Position numbers and translations under genes: made by a program
Origin: Mesorhizobium onobrychidis
GTDB lineage: Bacteria > Pseudomonadota > Alphaproteobacteria > Rhizobiales > Rhizobiaceae
Length of the DNA: 64,000 bases
Direction of reading: 5' to 3'
Assembly (NCBI RefSeq): GCF_024707545.1
Contig: NZ_CP062229.1
Coordinates: 6,119,501 to 6,183,500 of the forward strand
Notes under the pieces: model-generated
The model's database searches: none
Seen by the model: only the letters and a program-made list of their open reading frames with translations
Told to the model about the DNA's origin: nothing
In this document: in pieces, positions 9,069 through 17,989 of the stretch
Numbering within the stretch: the stretch's first letter is position 1
Layout of the letters: each line of letters opens with the position of its first letter

Positions 9069-10325
9069 ATGACCACACATTCGCGCGGCGTTTCCGCAAC
9101 GATCGACCCGGTGAAGCTCGACAGGCTGGCGGAAGTCGCCATCAAGGTCGGGCTGCAATTGCAGCCAGGGCAGGATCTGGTGCTGACATCGTCGATCGCA
9201 GCACTGCCTTTGACGCGACGGATCGTCGAGCATGCCTACAAGGCCGGCGCCGGCCTGGTGACGCCGATCTTCAACGACGACGAGATGACGCTGGCACGCT
9301 TCCGCTATGGCGCTGACGCCGGCTTCGACCACGCCGCCGGCTGGCTCTATGAGGGCATGGCGAAGGCCTTCGCCAACAATGCGGCGCGGCTTGCCGTGCG
9401 CGGCGAGGATCCGTCGCTGCTGTCGGCGCAGGATCCGGCGAAAGTGGCGCGCGCCAACAAGGCGAACTCGGTCGCCTACCAGCCGGCGCTGGAAAAGATC
9501 ACCGGCTTCGACATCAACTGGAACATCGTCGCCTACCCCGACCTGGCCTGGGCCAGGCAGGTATTTCCCGGCAATACCGACGATGTTGCGGTCGCAAAAC
9601 TCGCCGACGCCATCTTTGCCGCCTCACGGGTTGACGTGGACGACCCGATCGGCAACTGGACAGCACATAACGCCGCACTTCGCAGCCGCACCGAATGGCT
9701 GAACGGCCATAATTTCCATGCGCTGCATTTCACCGGACCCGGCACCGACCTGACCGTCGGGCTGGCCGATGGGCATGAGTGGATGGGCGGCGCCTCGACC
9801 GCCAGGAACGGCATCACCTGCAATCCGAACATCCCGACCGAGGAGGTTTTCACCACACCGCATGCAAGGCGCGTCGAGGGCCATGTGTCGAGCACCAAGC
9901 CGCTGTCCTATCAAGGCACGCTGATCGACGGAATTGCGGTGCGTTTCGAGGCAGGCCGCATCGTCGAGGCGAAGGCTAGCCGCGGCGAGGATGTGCTGAA
10001 AAAAGTGCTCGATACCGATGAAGGCTCACGCCGGCTCGGTGAGGTCGCGCTGGTGCCGCATTCCTCACCGATCTCGAAGAGCGGTCTGCTGTTCTTCAAC
10101 ACGTTGTTCGACGAGAATGCCGCCTGCCATATCGCGCTCGGCCAGTGCTATTCGAAGTGCTTCGTCGACGGTGCCTCGCTCAGCCAGGACGAGATCGCGG
10201 CGCGTGGCGGCAACAAGAGCTTTATCCATATCGATTGGATGATCGGTTCGGACAAGATCGACATCGACGGCGTCGGCAAGGACGGCAGCCACGTACCGGT
10301 CATGCGTAACGGCGAGTGGGCGTAA
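9069..10325 (+). CDS. aminopeptidase, peptidase family M29
   Basis: This 418-residue protein matches the M29 metallo-aminopeptidases (AmpS/PepS/aminopeptidase T), two-metal exopeptidases that release N-terminal residues in the cytoplasm. Recognisable blocks are the N-terminal LDRLAEVAIKVGLQLQPGQDL, the central FTGPGTDLTVGLADGHEWMGG, NIPTEEVFTTPH with a metal-binding Glu, and EVALVPHSSPISKSGLLFFNTLFDENAACHIALGQCY, which carries several conserved metal ligands. A C-terminal HIDWMIGS segment completes the site. Length is normal. The start ATG at 9069 follows GGCAGGATC. A DUF488 gene starts 44 bases downstream and may be cotranscribed. Confidence 0.93.
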   Translation: MTTHSRGVSATIDPVKLDRLAEVAIKVGLQLQPGQDLVLTSSIAALPLTRRIVEHAYKAGAGLVTPIFNDDEMTLARFRYGADAGFDHAAGWLYEGMAKAFANNAARLAVRGEDPSLLSAQDPAKVARANKANSVAYQPALEKITGFDINWNIVAYPDLAWARQVFPGNTDDVAVAKLADAIFAASRVDVDDPIGNWTAHNAALRSRTEWLNGHNFHALHFTGPGTDLTVGLADGHEWMGGASTARNGITCNPNIPTEEVFTTPHARRVEGHVSSTKPLSYQGTLIDGIAVRFEAGRIVEAKASRGEDVLKKVLDTDEGSRRLGEVALVPHSSPISKSGLLFFNTLFDENAACHIALGQCYSKCFVDGASLSQDEIAARGGNKSFIHIDWMIGSDKIDIDGVGKDGSHVPVMRNGEWA

Positions 10326-10369
10326 GGAGCCGCCAACAACCGTCATGGCGGCCAACCCCGGAGTTGGCA

Positions 10370-10726
10370 ATGAAACTCGATATCAAGGTCAAGCGCATCT
10401 ACGAGCCGCCCTCGCCTGGCGATGGGCAGCGGGTGCTCATAGACCGCGTATGGCCGCGCGGCATCCGCAAAGAAGACGCCGCGCTGACGCTATGGCTGAA
10501 GAACCTCGCGCCAAGCGATGAATTGCGCAAATGGTTCGGCCACGAGCCGACACGCTGGATGGAATTCCAGCAGCGCTATCGCGGCGAGCTCGATAGGAAC
10601 AGCGATGCGGTCGGCCAGTTGCGCGCCCTGCTCGACAACGGCCGGGTGACGCTGCTCTACGGCGCCCAGGACGAGCTGCACAACAACGCAGTGGCTTTAG
10701 CTGACTATCTCAGCCTAAAGGGCTGA
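10370..10726 (+). CDS. DUF488 family protein
   Basis: The 118-residue protein carries the DUF488 signature: IDRVWPRGIRKEDA at residues 24-37, WLKNLAPSDELRKWFGH at 42-58, then FQQRYRGEL and a GRVTLLYGAQDELHNNA segment. The function of the family is not established. Members are small soluble cytoplasmic proteins often near stress or redox genes. The ATG at 10370 begins exactly where the family begins (MKLDIKVKRIYEPP). An upstream in-frame ATG would overlap the preceding stop codon and add unconserved residues. Confidence 0.85.
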   Translation: MKLDIKVKRIYEPPSPGDGQRVLIDRVWPRGIRKEDAALTLWLKNLAPSDELRKWFGHEPTRWMEFQQRYRGELDRNSDAVGQLRALLDNGRVTLLYGAQDELHNNAVALADYLSLKG

Positions 10727-10776
10727 GGCGGCGCGCTCTGCCGGCCGTTCGCCGGTATAGCGGTGCTTTTTCGATA

Positions 10777-11316
10777 TCAACCTCGCGGGGCAGCAGTCTT
10801 TGCGTTCACCCTCTCAAGCAACGCTAGTAATCCCTTTAGAATTTCGATTGGCGATGGCGGGCAGCCCGGAATGTGCAGATCGACAGGCAGCACCTCCGAC
10901 ACGCCGCCCACGACTGCATAACTCCCGGCGAAACAGCCACCGTTCCTGCCGCAGTCGCCAAGCGCGACCACCCATTTGGGATTGGGAGTTGCGTCATAAG
11001 TCCATTTCAGTGCCTCGCGCATGTTTTTGGTGACCGGCCCTGTGACAAGCAGCACATCGGCATGGCGCGGCGACGCGACGAACCGGATTCCGAAGCGTTC
11101 GACGTCATAGAAGGCGTTGTTGAGCGCATGCATTTCGAGTTCGCAGCCGTTACAGGAACCAGCGTCGACCGCCCGGATCGACAGGCTGCGGCCCAGTCGC
11201 TTGCGGGCAGCGCCGTCTAGCCCGCGCGCGAGTTCGTCAATCGCCGTCTGGCTCGCCTTGGGCGGACGCTCTGTGAGAGGGAGCCGTGTCAGGCCTTCGA
11301 AGAGGTGCTTGCGCAT
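10777..11316 (-). CDS. hyfI: NuoB/HyfI-like iron-sulfur small subunit of an Ehr complex
   Basis: This is the small subunit of a group 4 hydrogenase-type complex (179 residues), homologous to NuoB, HycG and HyfI. The four cysteines for the proximal N2-type [4Fe-4S] cluster are all present: Cys55 and Cys58 in SCNGCE, Cys122 in GDCGRNGGC, and Cys152 in GCPPSP. The cluster should therefore be intact even though its partner HyfG has lost the NiFe ligands. It is the last gene of the minus-strand operon that begins at 18297, starting 11 bases after hyfG stops. It should sit on the cytoplasmic face of the membrane, bound to HyfG and HyfC. Confidence 0.9.
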   Translation of the reverse strand: MRKHLFEGLTRLPLTERPPKASQTAIDELARGLDGAARKRLGRSLSIRAVDAGSCNGCELEMHALNNAFYDVERFGIRFVASPRHADVLLVTGPVTKNMREALKWTYDATPNPKWVVALGDCGRNGGCFAGSYAVVGGVSEVLPVDLHIPGCPPSPIEILKGLLALLERVNAKTAAPRG

Positions 11317-11327
11317 GGCGGAATGCC

Positions 11328-12920
11328 TTAGAGATCGTGACCGGAGTAGGAGCAGTTGAACGATTTGTTGCAGAGCGGAAAGTCGGCGACGATGTTGCCC
11401 TCAATGGCCGCTTCAAGCAGCGGCCATTGAAACCATGACGGGTCACGCAGGTGACAGCACTCGATCATACCGCCTTCGCCAATGCGCAGCCAGGCCAGAA
11501 TGTCGCCCCGGAACCCCTCGACCAGCGCCATGCCTTCACACGGCCCGCCTGTCTTGGTGACGCCTGTCTGGGCAACGCTCGCCCCGGCGACATCGACGCG
11601 GATCGGGCCGCCAGGCAGCCTTTGAAGGATCTGCTCGGTCAGCGATAAGCTCTGCTCGACCTCGCGGATGCGGATCCAGACGCGCGCATTCACGTCGCCC
11701 TCCTGGAGGAGAGGGACGTCGAAGGCGAGTTCGTCATAAGGCGGGTAGCCTGGGCTGCGCCGCGCATCGAACTCTCGGCCGGAGGCGCGGCCGACATAAC
11801 CGCCCGCTGCGTATTGCCGGACAAGGGCCGGCTTGAGCCGACCGGTCGCGACGGTCCGGTCCTGCAGCGACGCCGTGTTGTCGTAGAGTTCGACCAAATG
11901 AGGAAACCGCTGCCTGATCTCCGTGACCACAGACCGGACCGCGGCCGTCCCCTCTTCGCTCAGGTCGCTTGCCACCCCGCCAGGCACGATGCGGTCGCGC
12001 ATCAGGCGATGGCCGAAGGCCGCATCGCTGGCACGCAAGACGCGTTCGCGCAGCACGCCGCAATGGGCATGCATGAGCACGAAGGCGGCGTCATTGCAGA
12101 TGGCGCCGATATCGCCGAGATGGTTGGCAAGACGCTCGAGTTCCGCCATCAGCGCCCGCAGCCAGACGGCACGCAAGGGCACTTCGACGCCGAGCGCCGC
12201 TTCGACCGCGCGAGCAAAGGCCAGCGAATACGCCACGGTGCTGTCGCCGGACGTCCTCCCCGCCAGTTTGGCCGCGCGCTCGACAGGCGAACCTGCCATC
12301 AGGCCTTCTATGCCCTTGTGCACGTAGCCGAGACGCTCTTCCAGCCGGACAACTATTTCGCCGCTTGCCGTGAAGCGAAAATGCCCCGGCTCGATGATGC
12401 CGGCATGCACGGGCCCGACCGGGATCTGGTGCAGGCTTTCGCCTTCCGCGGGAAGGAAGCGGTAAGAGGCCATGGCTGGCGCATGAGCCGGCGCTGCTGA
12501 TGCTTCCGCCGCCAATGCCCCCGCTGCCAGGGGATGACTGACGCCCCATTGGCCGTGATCGAGCCAGCGTCGTGTATCCGGAAGTCCTTGCGGCAGAAGC
12601 CCGAACAGGTCCGCGGCGGCGCGCTCGAGGCGCAGTGCCGGCGGATGCCGCTGGCCGACCGATGGGTAGCGGCCGCCGGCGCATTTCAGGCTGATGACAC
12701 CGATGTCTCGAACCGCGTCGAGAAGCGCCATGTGGACGGTGTCCGGTTCGGCCCAAAGACCGAGCAGGCTCCAGTGGCCCGCGGCAAGCTGCTCGACGGC
12801 AAGGTTCCAGATTTTCGGAGCAACCACGGCGCGTCGCCAGGGAGCGTGCTGTTCGACAGGACGGCCCGCCTCGATGAGGTCGGTCAGCGCGGGCATCTTT
12901 CTTTTGCTCATCCGCTTCAT
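11328..12920 (-). CDS. hyfG: HyfG/NuoCD-like large subunit lacking NiFe-site cysteines (Ehr complex)
   Basis: The 530-residue protein fuses a NuoC-like N-terminal domain (GGRYPSVGQRHPPALRLERAAADLFGL, about residues 82-108) to a NuoD/hydrogenase-large-subunit domain (RLGYVHKGIEGLM onward, residue 196). In true [NiFe] hydrogenases the first ligand pair lies in RxCGxC; here the same site reads RTSGDS (residues 222-227), with both cysteines replaced by serine. The second pair, normally DPCxxCxxH or R near the C-terminus, is replaced by DFPLCNKSFNCSYSGHDL, a C-x5-C arrangement. No NiFe cofactor is expected. The start ATG at 12920 overlaps the hyfF stop as ATGA, a sign of translational coupling. 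Confidence 0.9.
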   Translation of the reverse strand: MKRMSKRKMPALTDLIEAGRPVEQHAPWRRAVVAPKIWNLAVEQLAAGHWSLLGLWAEPDTVHMALLDAVRDIGVISLKCAGGRYPSVGQRHPPALRLERAAADLFGLLPQGLPDTRRWLDHGQWGVSHPLAAGALAAEASAAPAHAPAMASYRFLPAEGESLHQIPVGPVHAGIIEPGHFRFTASGEIVVRLEERLGYVHKGIEGLMAGSPVERAAKLAGRTSGDSTVAYSLAFARAVEAALGVEVPLRAVWLRALMAELERLANHLGDIGAICNDAAFVLMHAHCGVLRERVLRASDAAFGHRLMRDRIVPGGVASDLSEEGTAAVRSVVTEIRQRFPHLVELYDNTASLQDRTVATGRLKPALVRQYAAGGYVGRASGREFDARRSPGYPPYDELAFDVPLLQEGDVNARVWIRIREVEQSLSLTEQILQRLPGGPIRVDVAGASVAQTGVTKTGGPCEGMALVEGFRGDILAWLRIGEGGMIECCHLRDPSWFQWPLLEAAIEGNIVADFPLCNKSFNCSYSGHDL

Positions 12921-14365
12921 CCCAGGATGGTCGCGACATGCTGGAACCACGTGACCAGAGGTGCCGGCAGGTAGATGCCGGCGCCAAACACCAGGGCCAG
13001 GTGGGAATACATCGGCACGTAGGATGCCTCGACGGGCGCGGTGCCGCCGCGCGGCTCGCCGAAGGCGACGCCAGTCAGCCGCAGCAGCAGGGCGCCGAAG
13101 GCGATGAGAAGCCCGAACACCAGTGGGATCGCCAGAAGCGGCTGCCTCGCAAAGGTCGAGCTGACGACCAGGAATTCGCTCATGAAGATGCCGAGCGGAG
13201 GCAGGCCGGCAATGGCAACGACGCCGATGACGAGCCCCCAACCGAGTCCGGGATGCGTTTCCGTCAGCCCTCTGATGTCGGCGATTTTTTGTGTTCCCTT
13301 GACCTGCGCGATGTGCCCGACCGCGAAGAAGATCGCCGACTTGGTCAGGCTGTGCATGACCATGTGCAGCAGGCCGGCGAAGTTCGCGAGCGGGCCGCCC
13401 ATGCCGAACGCGAAGACGATGATGCCCATGTGCTCGATCGAGGAGTATGCGAACAGGCGTTTGATGTCGCGGCGGCGGTAAAGCATGAAGGCCGCGAAGA
13501 TGAGCGAGGTGAGCCCCATCGCCACCATCAATGGTCCCGGGGCTATCGCCTCCGGGCTTGCGGCGAGCAACAGCTTGAAGCGCAGCACGGCATAGAGCGC
13601 GACGTTCAGCAACAGGCCCGACAGCACCGCCGAGATCGGCGTCGGGCCTTCGGCATGCGCATCGGGCAGCCAGGCATGCAAGGGCGCGAGGCCGACCTTG
13701 GTGCCGTAGCCGAGCAGCAGAAAGACGAAGGCGACGTTAAGCAAAGCCGGGTCGAAATGCGCCGCCTGTTCGATGAGCACCGTCCAGACCATGGCGTCGG
13801 TGCCCTCGCCGACGACCGGTTGTGCAGCCATGTAGACGAGGATGGTGCCGAACAGCGCAAGCGCGATGCCGACGCTTCCCAGGATGAAATATTTCCAGGC
13901 GGCCTCCAGCGCTTCATGCGTGCGATAGATGCCGACCATCAGCACGGTGGTCAGCGTCGCAAGCTCCACCGCCACCCACATCAAACCGATATTGTTCGAC
14001 ACGAAGGCGAGGTTCATGCCGAACATCATGATCTGGTACATCGCGTGATAGAATCGCAGGTTCGGCGCGGTCAGCCGGCCGGTCTCCAGTTCGTGCGCAA
14101 TATAGGAGGCGCTGAACACGCTGGTGGTGAAGCCGACGAATGTGTTGAGCACGATGAAAACGATGTTGAGATCGTCGACGAGCAGGTATTGGCCTGGCTG
14201 CGGCCGATCGGTGACGAACAGCGACAGCGCGGCGAGCAAGGTCAGGAAGCTCGCGGCGACATTCAGGCCTGCCGACATCCGATAATTCGGCAGCGCCGCC
14301 AGAAGTGCGGCCGCGCCGACGGGTATCAGCAGGATGGCGGCCACCGCGTCGAAGGGAGCGGTCAA
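12917..14365 (-). CDS. hyfF: HyfF/NuoL-NuoN-like proton-translocating membrane subunit
   Basis: An antiporter-type subunit of 482 residues with about fourteen membrane helices. Conserved features include the charged NNIGLMWVAVELATL helix, a WLPDAHAEGPTPISAVLSG loop typical of the Mrp/NuoL/NuoM/NuoN fold, and KRLFAYSSIEHMGIIVFAFG. A lysine in GYGTKVGLAPLHAWLP and Glu in VAVELATL are candidate proton-path residues. The start is a TTG at 14365 that overlaps the hyfE stop (TTGA), matching the overlapping arrangement of the rest of the operon. A longer in-frame reading upstream covers hyfE in another frame and lacks family similarity. Confidence 0.88.
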   Translation of the reverse strand: MTAPFDAVAAILLIPVGAAALLAALPNYRMSAGLNVAASFLTLLAALSLFVTDRPQPGQYLLVDDLNIVFIVLNTFVGFTTSVFSASYIAHELETGRLTAPNLRFYHAMYQIMMFGMNLAFVSNNIGLMWVAVELATLTTVLMVGIYRTHEALEAAWKYFILGSVGIALALFGTILVYMAAQPVVGEGTDAMVWTVLIEQAAHFDPALLNVAFVFLLLGYGTKVGLAPLHAWLPDAHAEGPTPISAVLSGLLLNVALYAVLRFKLLLAASPEAIAPGPLMVAMGLTSLIFAAFMLYRRRDIKRLFAYSSIEHMGIIVFAFGMGGPLANFAGLLHMVMHSLTKSAIFFAVGHIAQVKGTQKIADIRGLTETHPGLGWGLVIGVVAIAGLPPLGIFMSEFLVVSSTFARQPLLAIPLVFGLLIAFGALLLRLTGVAFGEPRGGTAPVEASYVPMYSHLALVFGAGIYLPAPLVTWFQHVATILG

Positions 14366-15027
14366 CGGCGTTCTCCCCTGTAGTCGTCGAGCGCGCCGAC
14401 ATCCACCGAGTCGAACCGCTCGCGGATGCGGAACAGGAAGACACCGATGACGATGAAGGCGATCAGGATCGAGAAGGCGACGCTGATCTCGACGACCAGC
14501 GGCATGCCCTTGGCGCCGGTGGCGGCCAGCACCAGGCCGTTCTCGAGCGACATGAAGCCGACAACCTGGCTGACGGCGTTGCGGCGGGTGACCATCACCA
14601 GCAGCCCCAGCAATATTATCGACAGCGCGAAGGCCAGGTCTTCGCGGGCGAGCGGGTCGGCTTCGGGCGTGACCCGCAGCATCAGCACCATCGACAGAGC
14701 CACCAGACCGATGCCGGCAAGCATGGTCGGACCGATGCCGACGGCGGTCTCGATGTCGCGATGGATGCCGAGCCGCAGAATGATGCGATGAAGCCCGACG
14801 GGAATGACGATCGCCTTGAAGATGAGGGCGATCGCCGCGGTGACATAAAGGTGATGAGCGTCCTGGATATAGGCCTGCCAAGCCACGGACAGAGCGAGGA
14901 CGACCGCATGAAGCGCAAATACGTTGATCAGCGCAAATAGGCGATCCTGGTACAGCATCATGAAACTGACCAGCACCAGGCCGCCGGCGAGCAGATGAGC
15001 GATGTCAAAGGTGAGACCGTTCATCAA
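14362..15027 (-). CDS. hyfE: HyfE-like membrane subunit (NuoK-like)
   Basis: A 221-residue integral membrane protein with about seven helices, matching HyfE of hydrogenase 4 and, in its C-terminal part, NuoK of complex I. The stretch LLGLLVMVTRRNAVSQVVGFMSLENGLVLAATGAKGMPLVVEISVAF contains the conserved Glu in SLENG, a residue used in proton transfer in NuoK-type subunits. It ends in a hydrophilic tail (RIRERFDSVDVGALDDYRGERR). It overlaps hyfC upstream by 4 bases and hyfF downstream by 4 bases, so it is the central member of one transcript. Confidence 0.88.
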   Translation of the reverse strand: MMNGLTFDIAHLLAGGLVLVSFMMLYQDRLFALINVFALHAVVLALSVAWQAYIQDAHHLYVTAAIALIFKAIVIPVGLHRIILRLGIHRDIETAVGIGPTMLAGIGLVALSMVLMLRVTPEADPLAREDLAFALSIILLGLLVMVTRRNAVSQVVGFMSLENGLVLAATGAKGMPLVVEISVAFSILIAFIVIGVFLFRIRERFDSVDVGALDDYRGERR

Positions 15028-15980
15028 AGGCTCCGTGAGACGAACAGCAAGAGCGTGCCAAGCAGTGCCAGCATGAGGGCAGCGCCGAGAAAATCCGGGA
15101 CGCGGAAAACGCGCATCTTGGCGATGGCAGTCTCGAACGCGGCAAGCAGAATGCCGCAGGCGGCAAGTTTGCCGATATAGACAACGACGCCCAGAGCATA
15201 AGACGCTGGTCCGGCTCGAGCCGTCACCAGTCCCCAGGGAATGAAGACGCAGGAGATCAGCGACACATAGAGCAGAAGCTTGAGGAAGGCGGCGAGCTCG
15301 ATCATCGCCAAATGGCGGCCGGAATATTCCAGCACCATCGCCTCGTGAACCATGGTGAGCTCAAGATGCGTCGCCGGATTGTCGACCGGTATGCGGGCGT
15401 TTTCGGCGAGCGCCACAATGACGAGGGCGATCATCGACATGCCGAGCGATACCCGCAGGCCGACCTCCGGCGAGCCCATGACGGCGGCGACGGTGGACAG
15501 TTGCGTCGCGCCGGCGACGAGCGCCAGGCTGAACACGATCAAAAGCATGGCGGGCTCGGCCAACGAGGCGATCATCACCTCGCGGCTTGCGCCGATGCCG
15601 CCAAAGCTCGTGCCGACGTCCATCCCCGCCAGCGCCAAGAAGAACCGCGCACTGCCAAGCAGAGCGACGATGGCTATCAGGTCGGCGGTCCAACTGAAGG
15701 TGAGGCCGGTTGCGAATGTCGGGATGAGCGCGGCGGCAACCCAGGTGGCGGCAAAGATCAGGTAGGGTATGACCCGAAACAGCCAGGATGCGTTGTCCGC
15801 CAGGACGACCTCCTTGCGCATCAGCCGCAGGAGATCGCGGTAGGGCTGGATCAGCGAAGGTCCCTGGCGGCGCTGCAGTCTCGCCTTCACCTTGCGCACG
15901 AAGCCAGTCAGAAGCGGTGCCAGCAAAAGCACCAGCATCATCTGCGCGCCCTGGACGGCCAGTTCAAGGATCAGGGCCAT
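15024..15980 (-). CDS. hyfC: HyfC/NuoH-like membrane anchor subunit
   Basis: The protein of 318 residues with about eight helices is homologous to HyfC, HycD and NuoH, the subunit that joins the peripheral arm to the antiporter modules. Recognisable parts are the first helix followed by RKVKARLQRRQGPSLIQPYRDLLRLMRKE (the cytoplasmic loop that contacts the small subunit) and the acidic ENARIPVDNPATHLELTMVHEAMVLEYSGRHLAMIELAAFLKL segment, which in NuoH lines the quinone/proton channel. Both are well conserved here. It overlaps hyfB by 10 bases upstream and hyfE by 4 bases downstream. Confidence 0.92.
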   Translation of the reverse strand: MALILELAVQGAQMMLVLLLAPLLTGFVRKVKARLQRRQGPSLIQPYRDLLRLMRKEVVLADNASWLFRVIPYLIFAATWVAAALIPTFATGLTFSWTADLIAIVALLGSARFFLALAGMDVGTSFGGIGASREVMIASLAEPAMLLIVFSLALVAGATQLSTVAAVMGSPEVGLRVSLGMSMIALVIVALAENARIPVDNPATHLELTMVHEAMVLEYSGRHLAMIELAAFLKLLLYVSLISCVFIPWGLVTARAGPASYALGVVVYIGKLAACGILLAAFETAIAKMRVFRVPDFLGAALMLALLGTLLLFVSRSL

Positions 15981-17989
15981 AGCGCGAGCACCAGAAGCAA
16001 GGTGACGAGGTAGAGAAAGACCAGGGTCAGATAGCGCCGGATGGTCAGGAACTGCAGATGGTTCAGCTTCTCGGTCGCAAACCTGACAGCGCCAGCGATC
16101 GGCTGGTAAAAAGTCTCCCAGACCACATCGTGGATTTCCACGGTGAGGCGTGCCGGAGCGGTGGCGCCCGGTGGCGGCATCTCCACCTTTTCACGGGCAC
16201 GGAACGCGAATGTGCCGAAGACGCGGCGAATGGGCTGCGCGAAACTGACGGCCGTGTATTGCGCGGCCGGCGTGACGTCCGGGAAGCCGCAGCCCCATGC
16301 GGGACCACGACGCAGGGCATGCGAGGCGAAGCGGTGAATGACGAACGCCGCAAGCGATGCGGAGATTGCAATGAACACAAACACCAACAGGCCGTTGTAG
16401 GAGCTTCGGCTCTCGGCGATCGGCACGATCGACAGCCAGGGCTGGGCCATCTGCACCGGCATGCGGTTGCCGATGAGCGAAAGCGTCACCGGTGAAAGAC
16501 CGTCTATGACCAGGCCCGGCAGGATGCCGGCAAGCAGGCAAAGGGCCGCGAGAATGAACATCGCCGCCAGCGAGTAGCGATCGACCTCCTGCGCCTGCCC
16601 CACCGCCGTGGAGCGTGGCCGGCCGAGAAATGTGATACCGAACGCCTTCACGAAACAGGCCGCGGCCAGCGCCGCCGACAGCGCAAGCAGGCCACCGACA
16701 GCGGGCACCATCACCTTCAGGCCCCATTGCGGCAGATCGGGGCTCTGCAATATGGCTTGGAAGGCCAGCCATTCGGAGACGAAGCCGTTGAAGGGCGGAA
16801 GTGCGGAGATCGAAACGCAGCCGACGAGAAAGACAAAACTGGTCAGCGGCATGCGATGGATAAGACCGCCCAGCTTCTCCATGTTGCGCTCGCCGGTCGC
16901 CGTCAGCACCGCGCCCGCGCCGAAAAACAGCAGGCTCTTGAAAAAGGAATGGTTGAGAACGTGAAACAGCGCAGCGGTGAGCGCCAGTGCTGCGGCCGAC
17001 GGCATCGCGTTGGCCTTGAAGGCGAGCGCGAGGCCAAGGCTAACGAAGATGACGCCGATGTTTTCGATGGTGCTGTAGGCAAGGAGCCGCTTGAGGTCCT
17101 TCTCCATTAAGGCATAGAGAATCCCGAGCACCGCCGTGAGGCCGCCAAGGAAAAGCACAACGACGCCAGACCACCATGCCGGCTCACCGAGCAGGTCGAA
17201 AATGACGCGTATGAAGCCATAGACGGCGACTTTCGTCATGACGCCGCTCATCAGGGCCGAGACATGGCTTGGCGCAGCCGGATGAGCAAGCGGCAGCCAG
17301 ACGTGGAGCGGGACAAGGCCGGCCTTAGAGCCGGCGCCGAGCAGCATGAGAACCAGGGTGGCGGCAGCGACGAACCGGCTTGGCTCGGCGGCACGCATCG
17401 CATCGAATGTGTAGGTTCCGTCCGGTCCGGCCAGCAGGCCGAAAGCGAGCAGCAGCGCCAAGGTGCCGAAGCTCGCCATCACCAGATAGATGTAGCCTGC
17501 CCGCGTATTGTCCTGTTCGCGATGGTGCGCCATGACGAGCGCCCACGAGGCGAGCGACATGAACTCCCAGGACAGCAGGAAGGTGAAGGCGTCGTCGGCC
17601 AGCACGACAAGATTCATGCCGGCAAGAAAGGCCGGGAAAAACGGCAGTACCCGGTGCGGCGCAGGTTCGTGATGGCCGTAGCCAAGCCCATAGAGGCTGG
17701 CCACAGTGCCTCCCAGATTGACGACGACCAGAAAGAATGCCGACAGCGCGTCGAGACGGAAATGAGCGCCGATCCACGGCAGCCCGAGTGGTAGCGTAAC
17801 AGTGGATACGCCGGCAGGATCGCCTGTCAGCCCCGCTGCGGCTATCGCGAACATGACTGCCGAGATAGCAAGGGTTACGCCATAGACCAGATACGTTGCC
17901 GAGCCGCGCCGACTGATAGCGACGGCCACTATGGCGGTTCCCAAAAACGCGGCGACACCCCACAAAAGAAGGGCAACGATCGACGTCAC
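15971..17989 (-). CDS. hyfB: HyfB/NuoL-like proton-translocating subunit
   Basis: This 672-residue antiporter-type subunit has roughly sixteen helices plus an extended C-terminal hydrophilic and helical region (WGCGFPDVTPAAQYTAVSFAQPIRRVF and beyond), as in HyfB and HycC. The core has LLSWEFMSLASWALVMAHH with the conserved Glu, GAGSKAGLVPLHVWLPLAHPAAPSHVSALMSG with the key Lys, and KRLLAYSTIENIGVIFVSLG. It is the first structural gene of the operon, overlapping the XRE regulator stop by 4 bases. With HyfF it gives the complex two predicted ion-pumping modules; no HyfD-type third one is present. Confidence 0.92.
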   Translation of the reverse strand: MTSIVALLLWGVAAFLGTAIVAVAISRRGSATYLVYGVTLAISAVMFAIAAAGLTGDPAGVSTVTLPLGLPWIGAHFRLDALSAFFLVVVNLGGTVASLYGLGYGHHEPAPHRVLPFFPAFLAGMNLVVLADDAFTFLLSWEFMSLASWALVMAHHREQDNTRAGYIYLVMASFGTLALLLAFGLLAGPDGTYTFDAMRAAEPSRFVAAATLVLMLLGAGSKAGLVPLHVWLPLAHPAAPSHVSALMSGVMTKVAVYGFIRVIFDLLGEPAWWSGVVVLFLGGLTAVLGILYALMEKDLKRLLAYSTIENIGVIFVSLGLALAFKANAMPSAAALALTAALFHVLNHSFFKSLLFFGAGAVLTATGERNMEKLGGLIHRMPLTSFVFLVGCVSISALPPFNGFVSEWLAFQAILQSPDLPQWGLKVMVPAVGGLLALSAALAAACFVKAFGITFLGRPRSTAVGQAQEVDRYSLAAMFILAALCLLAGILPGLVIDGLSPVTLSLIGNRMPVQMAQPWLSIVPIAESRSSYNGLLVFVFIAISASLAAFVIHRFASHALRRGPAWGCGFPDVTPAAQYTAVSFAQPIRRVFGTFAFRAREKVEMPPPGATAPARLTVEIHDVVWETFYQPIAGAVRFATEKLNHLQFLTIRRYLTLVFLYLVTLLLVLALWP

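Noticed and set aside
11328..12920. A functional [NiFe] hydrogenase
   Set aside because: Both NiFe ligand pairs are missing from HyfG and no hyp maturation genes are nearby, so hydrogen metabolism is not supported.
12938..14383. A 481-codon plus-strand frame opposite hyfF
   Set aside because: Composition is rich in Gln, Arg and His without hydrophobic core or motif. The opposite strand encodes a well-conserved membrane subunit.
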